NCBI GenBank assembly: GCA_035549075.1
Contig: DASZRT010000055.1
Location: forward strand, 1-64,000
Direction of reading: 5' to 3'
Length of the DNA: 64,000 bases
Source of the DNA: DASZFV01 sp035549075
Lineage (GTDB): Bacteria > Myxococcota_A > Polyangia > Fen-1088
A program made the position numbers and the translations under genes. The notes under the pieces are model-generated. The model was not told the DNA's origin and did not search any database. It saw only the letters and a program-made list of their open reading frames with translations. Below, piece by piece: positions 7,963-15,116 of this stretch; within the stretch, counting starts at the first letter, position 1; the number at the start of each line of letters is the position of its first letter.

Positions 7963-9266
7963 TCGCGCGTTTCGCGATCGTTGCTGCGCTCGTCGGCTTC
8001 GCGCGCGCGGCGTGGGCGCAAGCGGCGCCTGACGCCGAGCCGGCGGCCGAGAACGAGAACGACAGCGACGGGTACACGCCGCCCGCGGGCGGGCCGGGCG
8101 CGCCGCCGCTGTCGATCGACGGCTACATCGACGTCGGCTTCGCGCGCGCGCAGGGCGACGGCACGAGCTTCTCGCCCAACGACACGCGCCTGCCCGTCGA
8201 CTACGGCGTCGACACGTTCGCGCCCGCCGTGAACTCGCGGGGCGACGTCGCCTCGACCGAGCACGGCGATCGCCTCGTCAACGGCTTCCTGCCGCGGTCG
8301 GTGGGCATCGGCGGGCGCCCGTCGTTCTTGCTCAACGTCGTCGCGCTCGATCTCAAGTACGCGGCGCCGGGCGCGCCGCTCACGATCTTCACGCGCCTGC
8401 TGGGCCTGCCGCGCTTCTCGGACCAAGGCGACGCCTCGCGCTTCCTCGTCGAGCAGGCGTTCGGACGCCTCATCCCGTTCGACTCGCTCGAGCTCGCGAT
8501 CGCCGTCGGCAAGTTCGACTCGGTGTTCGGCATCGAGTACCTCGACAACGAATCGAACATCCGCACGGGCATCACGCCGTCGCTCATCGCGCGCTACACG
8601 ACGGGCCAATCGCTGGGCGCGAAGGTCTTCTACCGCCTGCAAATTCCCGCGGCGTGGTCGGCCGTGAGCATCAACGCCGCGGCGACGAACCAGGGCACGT
8701 TCGTCGAGTCGCTGCAGACGGCCGACGCGAGCCTCACGGGCGAGCCCGTGCTGTCGGCGCGGCTCGGCTACGAGCTGAACCTGCCGCACGTGCAGATGAA
8801 GATCGGCGCGTCGGGTTCGTACGGGCCGCGCAACGATCAGAGCGACCGCGGCGCGAAGCTGCAGCTGCACGGGCTCGACTTCCGCCTCGCCGTCGCGGGC
8901 GTCTACCTCAACGCCGAGGCCGTGCAGGTCGACGAGGACGCGGGCGCCGCGAAGACGACGCCCTCGGGGCCGCAGCTGGTCGCGTCGGGGTTCCACGCGC
9001 GCGGCTTCTACGCGCAGCTCGCGTGGGCGATCGCCGTCGACGCGGGCCCCCTGCACAAGATCACGCCGTACGCGCGCTACGAGCAGCGGCAGGCGCAGTT
9101 CGAGGGCTTCGATCGCATCACCGTGGACCGCATCACGGCGGGCGTGCGCGTCGAGCTGTGGGATTCGCTCATCGTCAAAGGCGAATGGCTCGTGAACCGC
9201 GAGCTCGCGGGCGCGCCGAACGTCGCCAACAACGTGCAGACGGCGTCCGTCGTCTACAGCTGGTGA
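7959..9266 (+). CDS. outer-membrane beta-barrel (porin-like) protein
   Basis: A 435-aa exported protein beginning at TTG 7959, whose start overlaps the previous stop (TTGA). A signal peptide ends at WAQA near residue 22, followed by a short acidic/Gly-Pro linker. From about residue 50 the sequence alternates polar and hydrophobic residues in strands typical of a barrel, opening with SIDGYIDVGFA and closing with a strand ending VVYSW, where the terminal aromatic residue is the classic C-terminal barrel signal recognised by BamA. The substrate is unknown. Position between a lipoprotein and a copper-type protein suggests a transport or metal-related envelope module. It could also be a DUF3138/OprP-like porin; I cannot separate these. 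Confidence 0.72.
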   Translation: MIARFAIVAALVGFARAAWAQAAPDAEPAAENENDSDGYTPPAGGPGAPPLSIDGYIDVGFARAQGDGTSFSPNDTRLPVDYGVDTFAPAVNSRGDVASTEHGDRLVNGFLPRSVGIGGRPSFLLNVVALDLKYAAPGAPLTIFTRLLGLPRFSDQGDASRFLVEQAFGRLIPFDSLELAIAVGKFDSVFGIEYLDNESNIRTGITPSLIARYTTGQSLGAKVFYRLQIPAAWSAVSINAAATNQGTFVESLQTADASLTGEPVLSARLGYELNLPHVQMKIGASGSYGPRNDQSDRGAKLQLHGLDFRLAVAGVYLNAEAVQVDEDAGAAKTTPSGPQLVASGFHARGFYAQLAWAIAVDAGPLHKITPYARYEQRQAQFEGFDRITVDRITAGVRVELWDSLIVKGEWLVNRELAGAPNVANNVQTASVVYSW

Positions 9267-9280
9267 AGAGGGAGCTGGCC

Positions 9281-10297
9281 ATGGTCAGGACGTTCATCGT
9301 GTGCGCCGTCGTCGTCTCGATCTCGGGCGCTGCGCGCGCGCACAACGCGAAGGATTGGCTCGGCGAGGAGATGCCGCTGCCGCTCGCCGTGAAGACGCCG
9401 CAGGATCTCGCCGTGAAGGCCGTCGCCGAGCGGCAGTACCTCATCTTCAACCTGCTCGCGGGCGGCAAGCTCGCGTGGGACGCGGGTGACTTCGCGACGG
9501 CGGCCACGAAGTGGGAGAGCTTGCTGCGCGTGCCGAACCTCGATCCCGAGATCGATCACGTGGTTCGTCCGCTCGCCGTCGCGGCGCGCGAGCACGCGGG
9601 TGGCGCCGCGGTGGCATCCGCGCCGTCGGCGCCCGCGGTGAACGCGAAGCCGGCGGCGGCTTCGACGCCCGTCGTCGCGCCCGCGCCGCGCGTGCTGCCC
9701 GTCGTCGTGAGCGGGACGATCGCGGGCGGCGGCGCGCCGGGGCCCGGCGGCGCCGTCGTTTGGCTCAAGCGCTCGAACGGCGAGACGCCGCGCCCCGCGC
9801 CCGCGCACGGCAAGGTCATCAGCCAGAAGGGCAAGGCGTTCGTGCCGCACGTGCTCGCCGTCCCCGTGGGCACGAAGATCTCGTTCCGCAACGACGACGC
9901 GATCTTCCACAACGTCTTCTCGCTCGCGAAGCCCAACGACTTCGACACGGGCCTCTACAAGCAGGGCGCGACCTACGAGCAGTCGTTCCACAAGCCCGGC
10001 CCCGTTCAGCTGCTCTGCAACATCCACTCGTCGATGATCGGCTACGTCTACGTCGTCGACTCACCGTACTACGCGCAGGCCGACGGCTCGGGCGCCTTCA
10101 CGATCCGCGGCGTGCCGCCGGGCGATTACGAGATCGAGGTGTGGCACGAGGGCTCGTCGAAGAACACGCGCCAGCACCTCACCGTCGGCGTCGACGGCGT
10201 GCGCGGCCTCGACCTCCGCGTCGGCGGCGACCGCCGCCCCCCCGAGTTCGTCCCCGACAAGAGCGGCAAACCGCGCCAGTCACACTTGGGTTATTGA
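9281..10297 (+). CDS. secreted cupredoxin (plastocyanin-like) with carboxypeptidase-regulatory-like domain
   Basis: A 338-aa protein with an N-terminal signal (ends near ARA, residue 20), a helical part with an Ala/Pro-rich linker (about 100-140), then a cupredoxin domain. Candidate type-1 copper ligands are His210 in FHNVF and Cys246, His249 and Met252 in CNIHSSM, the spacing seen in plastocyanin-like proteins. After this, residues about 265-300 form a beta module with FTIRGVPPGDYEIEVWHEG, typical of carboxypeptidase regulatory-like domains often fused to these cupredoxins. Likely a periplasmic electron carrier or copper-binding protein. It lies 14 bases after the barrel gene, with a GA-rich ribosome site. 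It ends overlapping a convergent hydrolase gene by 7 bases. Confidence 0.78.
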   Translation: MVRTFIVCAVVVSISGAARAHNAKDWLGEEMPLPLAVKTPQDLAVKAVAERQYLIFNLLAGGKLAWDAGDFATAATKWESLLRVPNLDPEIDHVVRPLAVAAREHAGGAAVASAPSAPAVNAKPAAASTPVVAPAPRVLPVVVSGTIAGGGAPGPGGAVVWLKRSNGETPRPAPAHGKVISQKGKAFVPHVLAVPVGTKISFRNDDAIFHNVFSLAKPNDFDTGLYKQGATYEQSFHKPGPVQLLCNIHSSMIGYVYVVDSPYYAQADGSGAFTIRGVPPGDYEIEVWHEGSSKNTRQHLTVGVDGVRGLDLRVGGDRRPPEFVPDKSGKPRQSHLGY

Positions 10298-10938
10298 GCG
10301 CGTAGCCACGTCGCTGCCTCCAGCGCCGCCGCTTCCAATTGCGGCAAATGCCCCGGAAACAGGTGCGTCGCGCCGTCGACGACCCACAGCCTCTTCGGCT
10401 CGGCGTAGGTGGCCGCCGCCGCTTCGACGGGGCCGCGGCCGCCGTACTCGTCGTTCTCGGCTTGGATGATCGCCTTCGGCTTCGTCGTCGCCGCGAGGAA
10501 CGAGTAGTCGAACATGTTGAGCGCGAGGCCGATGCCGAGCAGCTTCTGCACGCGCGGCTCGCGCGCGCCCACGGTGAGGCCGACGCGCGCGCCGAACGAG
10601 AAGCCCGCCATCCACAGCGGCAACGTCGGGTGGCGCCGCGCGAGCACGTCGAGCGCGGCGAGCGCGTCCGCCTCTTCGCCAGGGCCGCCGTCGTGCCGTC
10701 CCGTCGACGCGCCCACTCCGCGGAAGTTGAAGCGCAGCACGGCGACGTCGGCGGCGACGAGCGCCTTGGCCGCGCGGTAGACGACGTTGTTGTTCATCGT
10801 GCCGCCGCCGAGCGGGTGCGGGTGACACAGCACGGCCGCGGCGACGGGCGCCTCCGGCTCTCGAAGGGTCGCCTCGAGCTGGCCGTGGTCGACGGGGATC
10901 TCGAGGCGGCCTGACGGCGAGACGGGTAAATCAGACAT
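10291..10938 (-). CDS. alpha/beta hydrolase (dienelactone-hydrolase/YfbB-like short form)
   Basis: A 215-aa cytoplasmic hydrolase. The segment CHPHPLGGGTMNNNVVYRAAKAL (about residues 38-60) followed by LRFNFRGVGASTG is the hallmark of the COG2945 alpha/beta hydrolase group. The nucleophile elbow is GFSFGAR (Ser near 115), with Asp in QAENDEYGG and His in DGATHLFPG completing the expected triad. Substrate unknown; related proteins are called carboxylesterases or acyl-CoA-like hydrolases. The ATG at 10938 gives a product starting at the family core; the longer open frame upstream overlaps the PKD lipoprotein gene in another frame. Only 14 bases separate it from that gene's stop, so cotranscription is possible. 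Confidence 0.82.
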   Translation of the reverse strand: MSDLPVSPSGRLEIPVDHGQLEATLREPEAPVAAAVLCHPHPLGGGTMNNNVVYRAAKALVAADVAVLRFNFRGVGASTGRHDGGPGEEADALAALDVLARRHPTLPLWMAGFSFGARVGLTVGAREPRVQKLLGIGLALNMFDYSFLAATTKPKAIIQAENDEYGGRGPVEAAAATYAEPKRLWVVDGATHLFPGHLPQLEAAALEAATWLRAQ

Positions 10939-10952
10939 ACGAAGACGATCTA

Positions 10953-12275
10953 CTACAGCCGCGTGCAGTGCGCGCCCACGCCGGGCGGCGTGCACGCGCC
11001 GGCGGGGCCGCAGTCGCTCGCGCCCGTGCAGGTGCGCGGCGCGCAGTAGGTCGCGCCCGTCGTCGCCGAGGTCACGTGGAAGCCGAGCGCGCCCAACGCC
11101 CCGGCGGCCTGGCAGCGCAGCAACGGATCGCGAGCGCACGTGACGGTCGTGCTGCACGTCGCGACGCAGAGGGCGCGGCCGTCGCCGAACGTCGCGCACG
11201 CGCTGCCGGTCGGGCAGGGCGCGCCGCCGTCGCAGCTCGCGGCGCACGCGCCGAGCGCGCCGAGATCGGCGCACGTCCCGCTCGCGCAGCCGTCGCCGTC
11301 GAGCGCGCCCGTCTCGTCGCGGCAGGGCGCGCCGATCTCTTGATAGGCGGGCGGCAAGCACACGCGCGCCCAGCGCGCCGCCGCGCCGGCGGGCGCGGGC
11401 ACCGAGCGACAGCCGAGCCCCGCGGGACAATCTGCGTCGGCGGTGCACGCGCCGAGGCAAACGCCCCCGCTCGTGACCGCGGCGGCGTCGGCCGAGCTCG
11501 CGTCGCCGCCGGCGCTCGGCCCGTCTTCGAGCGCGAGCGTGTCCGGGAGCGCGTCGCCCGTCGCCGCGTCGGGCGTGGTCGCCGCGTCCGTCGGCGCGTG
11601 GTCAGCCGCAGCGTCGCGCGCGTCGGACGTCGCGCCGTCGCTCACCTGCGCGGCGTCGCTCGCGCCCGCGTCGGCCGATCCGCCGGTTCCCGGCGTCGGG
11701 AACGAAAACGCCGCGCACGCGGCGCCCGCGCCGCAGCCCGTGCTCGGGCACGCGCGCGTGCACACGCCGCGCGCGAACGCCGCGCCGCACGAACCGCTCG
11801 CGCAACGGCACGAGACGCCGGCCGCGCATTGTGCGTCGACGTCGCACGGCGCACCCGTCGCGAGCGTCGTCACCTGCACGAGCATCGCGCGCATGCGCGA
11901 CACGCTGCCCGCGGGCCCGTCGGCGACCACAGAGACGTCGTAGAGGCCGGGCAGGGTGTACGTGTGCGTCGGCGCGCGGTCGGTCGAGCCGGGCGTGCCG
12001 TCGCCGAACGTCCAGAGGAAGCGCGTGAGCGACGGCGAGCCCACGGGTGAGAACGAGAGCGTGAGCGGCGGCCCACCCGTGCAGCGCGCTTGGCCGACGC
12101 TGTAGCTCGCGCAGCCGGTCACGGCCAGATCGAGCGCGAGCGGCGCGGGCCCGTCGCCGACGGCGCCGTCGCTCGTGCCCGCGTCGAGCCCGCCGTCGAC
12201 GAACTGCACCGAGTGCGACGAGCACGCGAGGCCGACGACCAGCAGCGTCGAGATGGCGGCGGCGCGGCGGAGCAT
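10953..12275 (-). CDS. Cys-rich lipoprotein with PKD domain
   Basis: A 440-aa surface lipoprotein: signal with lipobox GLACS (Cys18), then a low-complexity Asp/Gly/Ala stretch. Residues about 50-125 form a PKD-like beta domain (FLWTFGDGTPG, then YTLPGLYDVSVV). Three or more Cys-rich modules follow with the pattern C-x(4)-DCPxGLxC, similar to the Dickkopf/EB-like modules common in myxobacterial secreted proteins, separated by a long Asp/Ala/Thr linker (about 215-275). Such proteins are usually surface-exposed adhesion or scaffold proteins; no enzyme motif is visible. The start ATG at 12275 is chosen for its signal peptide; the longer open frame crosses the MinD-PilZ gene. Confidence 0.75.
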   Translation of the reverse strand: MLRRAAAISTLLVVGLACSSHSVQFVDGGLDAGTSDGAVGDGPAPLALDLAVTGCASYSVGQARCTGGPPLTLSFSPVGSPSLTRFLWTFGDGTPGSTDRAPTHTYTLPGLYDVSVVADGPAGSVSRMRAMLVQVTTLATGAPCDVDAQCAAGVSCRCASGSCGAAFARGVCTRACPSTGCGAGAACAAFSFPTPGTGGSADAGASDAAQVSDGATSDARDAAADHAPTDAATTPDAATGDALPDTLALEDGPSAGGDASSADAAAVTSGGVCLGACTADADCPAGLGCRSVPAPAGAAARWARVCLPPAYQEIGAPCRDETGALDGDGCASGTCADLGALGACAASCDGGAPCPTGSACATFGDGRALCVATCSTTVTCARDPLLRCQAAGALGALGFHVTSATTGATYCAPRTCTGASDCGPAGACTPPGVGAHCTRL

Positions 12276-12346
12276 CCGCCCGAGCCTCCCCGCGCGCGTG
12301 GCGCGAGTCAACAACGGACTACGCCGCGGACGACGTCGGCGTCGAC

Positions 12347-13663
12347 CTACGCCGCCGACGAGGTCGGCGTCGATGAAGAAGGCGGCGGCCTCTTCGGCGG
12401 CTCGTCGCGGCGGCGCGACGTCGCGGTCACGAGCGCGCTCGCGGCCGCCACGAGCCGCGCCGTGACCTCCCCCGGCGCCTCGAACGAAAGGCCCACGCGC
12501 CGCGCGCCCGGCACGACGTTGCGCACGACGACGTCGAGCGACGGCGCGCCCTGCACCTGATCGAGGCACAGCCGCCCGCGATCGCCCGCCGTGAGGCGCG
12601 CGAAGATCTCGACGGCGGCGCCGGTGAACGAGACGTCGCGCACGCGCACGGCCGTCTCGCGCTCGCCGAGCACGAGACGCGCCGCCCAGTCGACGGAGTA
12701 GCGCGGGTGCATGCGGGCATACGAGCGCAGGTCGACGGGCAGCGGCTCGGGCGCGATCGCGGGCGCCGCATCGCCGCCCAGGTCGCACGCCTCGTCGCTC
12801 GTGATCCCCTCGGCCATGAGCGACTCGGCCATGGCGTGAAAGGCGCGAACGTTCTCGTCGAGGCCGCGCCGCGCGAGCAACGGGCGCTGCGCCGCGACCG
12901 ACTGCGCGACGCGATCGCTGCCGCGCACGCACCCGAGCACGGGCACCGGGATGCCCAGATGCTCGCGCACGAGCCGCGAGAAGGCGTGGAAGCTTTCAAT
13001 CTCCTCGGGACCGCCCGCGTTGTTGCCGACGAGGCGGCCACGGAAGCGCGCGAGCGCCTCGCGCGCGCCTTCGCCGTAGCGGGCCTCGGCGCGCAACGTC
13101 GCCGCGCGCAGGAACGCGTACGTCGTCTCGAGCCCCGCGAGATCGGGCCCCGCGACCAGCACGCGCAGCGCGCCCTTCGCGAAGAAGTCGAGGAGGTCGT
13201 CGCGGTTGCGCGAGCCGAGATCGACGACGACGACGTCGCCGTCGACCTGCGCGAGCTCGCGCACGAGCGCCTGGTGCCGATCGACAGACAGCGCCGCCGC
13301 GCCCGGCGTCGCGCCCGTCACGAGGTGAAGGTTGCGGATGCCCGTCGCCGACAACGACGCCTCGAGGGTCTCGATCTTGCCGTCGAGCCACGCCTGCACG
13401 CCCGGCAGCGGCCGCTTGACGCCGAAGAGCGCCTGCTGCCGCGCCGCCGCGAGATCGAGATCGACGAGCACGACGTGCGGCCCCAGGCCCGCGAGCGCGA
13501 TCGCGAGGTTCGAGGCGACGACGCTCTTGCCCACGCCCGGGCCGGCGCCGCCCACGGCGATCAGCTTGGGCGCCTTCTTGCGCTCGAGCGGCGGCCTCCA
13601 CCGGCTGCTGCCCATGAGGCGCACGCGGCCCACGACCCCGCGCACGGAAGATCGGTCACTCAT
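12347..13663 (-). CDS. MinD/ParA-like ATPase fused to a C-terminal PilZ domain
   Basis: 438 aa. Residues about 30-300 resemble MinD/FlhG-type P-loop ATPases: VGGAGPGVGKSVVASNLA, VVLVDLDLAAARQQALFG and DVVVVDLGSRNRDDLLDFF. The loop reads GPGVGKS where family members have KGGVGKS, so the signature lysine of the deviant Walker A motif is replaced by glycine. Residues about 325-410 form a PilZ domain with both c-di-GMP motifs: RMHPR (RxxxR) and DVSFTG (DxSxxG). A Ser/Pro/Thr-rich tail ends the protein. It is therefore a candidate c-di-GMP-responsive localisation or flagella/pilus-number type regulator; the exact target is unknown. ATG 13663 is the likely start, divergent from the Fis-type gene 74 bases away. 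Confidence 0.82.
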   Translation of the reverse strand: MSDRSSVRGVVGRVRLMGSSRWRPPLERKKAPKLIAVGGAGPGVGKSVVASNLAIALAGLGPHVVLVDLDLAAARQQALFGVKRPLPGVQAWLDGKIETLEASLSATGIRNLHLVTGATPGAAALSVDRHQALVRELAQVDGDVVVVDLGSRNRDDLLDFFAKGALRVLVAGPDLAGLETTYAFLRAATLRAEARYGEGAREALARFRGRLVGNNAGGPEEIESFHAFSRLVREHLGIPVPVLGCVRGSDRVAQSVAAQRPLLARRGLDENVRAFHAMAESLMAEGITSDEACDLGGDAAPAIAPEPLPVDLRSYARMHPRYSVDWAARLVLGERETAVRVRDVSFTGAAVEIFARLTAGDRGRLCLDQVQGAPSLDVVVRNVVPGARRVGLSFEAPGEVTARLVAAASALVTATSRRRDEPPKRPPPSSSTPTSSAA

Positions 13664-13736
13664 CCGTCCGACCTGTCTCTTCGGTCCATCCACAGCGTTC
13701 CTAAAGCGCGGGAGGGCATTCGCCGATGTCACGGTC

Positions 13737-14027
13737 ATGACATCCCGAGATGGAGCCGAGACGGCCTGGGCGTCGATGCCGACGACGGCGGCCGACGTGG
13801 TCGCGGACGGGGCCGGCGCCTCGACCGAGATCGTGGTGGAGACGACGCCGGACCCGATCGTCACGCTGCCGGTCGATTTGCCGACGATGCTTCGGCGGAT
13901 CGAGAACGCGTACGTGAACGCGGCGCTCATGCGCACGCACAACAACAAGAAAGAGGCCGCGAAGCTGCTCGGCATGGGTCGTACGACCCTGGTCGAGAAG
14001 CTGCGCCGCCGCGCCGCCAGAGCGTAA
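13737..14027 (+). CDS. stand-alone Fis-family helix-turn-helix protein
   Basis: A 96-aa protein. The first half is Ala/Thr/Val-rich and probably disordered; residues about 50-95 match the DNA-binding C-terminal domain of NtrC-type activators and Fis (AYVNAALMRTHNNKKEAAKLLGMGRTTLVEKLRR), with the recognition helix in GRTTLVEKL. No AAA+ or receiver domain is attached, so it is a one-domain DNA-binding protein rather than a sigma-54 activator. It is divergent from the MinD-PilZ gene, making that gene or itself a plausible target, which is an inference. Start chosen at ATG 13737 for spacing; several in-frame ATGs nearby make the exact N-terminus uncertain. Confidence 0.75.
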   Translation: MTSRDGAETAWASMPTTAADVVADGAGASTEIVVETTPDPIVTLPVDLPTMLRRIENAYVNAALMRTHNNKKEAAKLLGMGRTTLVEKLRRRAARA

Positions 14028-14070
14028 CGGCGTCGACGCCGCTCGCTCCGACGGGCAGGGTGGCGTCGTC

Positions 14071-14079
14071 TGATATAGA
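14071..14079 (+). promoter_or_regulatory. extended -10 element (TGA TATAGA) for the SDR gene
   Basis: TGATATAGA fits an extended -10 box. Its end lies 7 bases before the GTG at 14087, so transcription would start at or beside the start codon; no Shine-Dalgarno site lies between. Confidence 0.5.
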
Positions 14080-14086
14080 TGGCGGC

Positions 14087-14860
14087 GTGAACGCCGCCAA
14101 CGTCGTCAACGTCGCCATTTTGGGCGCCACGCGTGGCATGGGCCGCGCGCTCGCCCGTCGTCTCGCCGCGCGCGGGGACAGGCTATTCCTGCTGGGTCGC
14201 GACGCCGACGAGCTCGAGGCCTCGGCGCAGGATCTGCGCGCGCGCTCCGGCAGGGCCGACGCCGTCGCCGGCGTCGCCGCGTGCGATCTCGAGAAGCCCG
14301 AGTCGTTCGCGCCCGCGCTCGACGCCGCCGAGGCGGCGCTCGGAAAGCTCGACACCGTCGTCGTCACGGCCGGGCTGTTCGCGACGCAAGATCGCCTCGA
14401 GGCCGATCTCGACTTCACGCGCCGCCTGCTCGCCGCCGACTTCACGAACACGGTGGTCTTCTGCGAAGAGGCGCGCCGGCGGTTGCTCGCGCCACGCGAC
14501 GGAAAGATCGGGGGCACGCTGTGTGTGTTCAGCTCGGTCGCCGGCGAGCGCGGCCGCAAGCCGGTCATCCTCTATGGCGCCGCGAAGGCCGGCCTCACGC
14601 GCTACCTCGAAGGCCTCGATCACAAGTTCCGCGCGCAGGGCCTGCGCACGATTTGCGTCAAGCCGGGCTTCGTCAAGACGGGCATGACCGAGGGACTGAA
14701 GCCGCCGCCGTTCGCCGGTGAGCCCGACGCCGTCGCCGCGCTCGTGTGCCGCGCGATCGACGCGGGAAAACCCGTGGTCTACGCGCCCCCGATCTGGGCG
14801 CTCGTCATGCTCGTCATCCGTTGGTTGCCGCGCTTCGTGATGCGCAAAATCGGCTTCTAG
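14087..14860 (+). CDS. SDR-family NAD(P)-dependent oxidoreductase, DprE2-like
   Basis: A 257-aa short-chain dehydrogenase. The nucleotide-binding motif appears as GATRGMGRALA (TGxxxGxG variant, about residues 10-20), the NNAG equivalent as TAGLF, the catalytic serine in VFSSVAGERGR and the YxxxK pair in LYGAAKAGLTRYLEG. The C-terminus carries a hydrophobic segment (about 228-248) ending RFVMRKIGF, also seen in the decaprenylphosphoryl-2-keto-ribose reductase (DprE2) group, so a polyprenyl-linked sugar or lipid substrate is possible. No DprE1 gene is adjacent, so the precise role stays open. GTG at 14087 starts the product immediately after an extended -10 box, suggesting a leaderless message. 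Confidence 0.78.
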   Translation: MNAANVVNVAILGATRGMGRALARRLAARGDRLFLLGRDADELEASAQDLRARSGRADAVAGVAACDLEKPESFAPALDAAEAALGKLDTVVVTAGLFATQDRLEADLDFTRRLLAADFTNTVVFCEEARRRLLAPRDGKIGGTLCVFSSVAGERGRKPVILYGAAKAGLTRYLEGLDHKFRAQGLRTICVKPGFVKTGMTEGLKPPPFAGEPDAVAALVCRAIDAGKPVVYAPPIWALVMLVIRWLPRFVMRKIGF

Positions 14861-15012
14861 CGGGATTTTCGGCGGGAGGATCCGCCACGTTGCATCGTGC
14901 AGCGTCGCCTTGCACGCCTGGACCGAGCGCGACTAGCGCAAGAATTTCGCGTTCTTGAGCCGTGACCGGCGCTTCGTCCGCGGTCCGCACATTCCACCAC
15001 GTGTGTGGCCTC

Positions 15013-15042
15013 TTGCGACGTGCAAATCGGGAGCTGCATAGT
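15013..15042 (+). promoter_or_regulatory. candidate promoter for the dihaem lipoprotein gene
   Basis: TTGCGA, an 18-base spacer and CATAGT lie about 75 bases before the ATG at 15117. The 256-base gap from 14861 also holds a small dyad (CAAGAA and TTCTTG around TTTCGCG, near 14940) and a CACGTG-centred near-palindrome near 15000. I see no gene in that gap. Confidence 0.35.
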
Positions 15043-15116
15043 TGTTGGCGTCGTCGGGGGTGGGCTGCGAATCCGCCCCCTGGCGATCTCTAGGGCCGAC
15101 AACAGGGAGACCCCTC

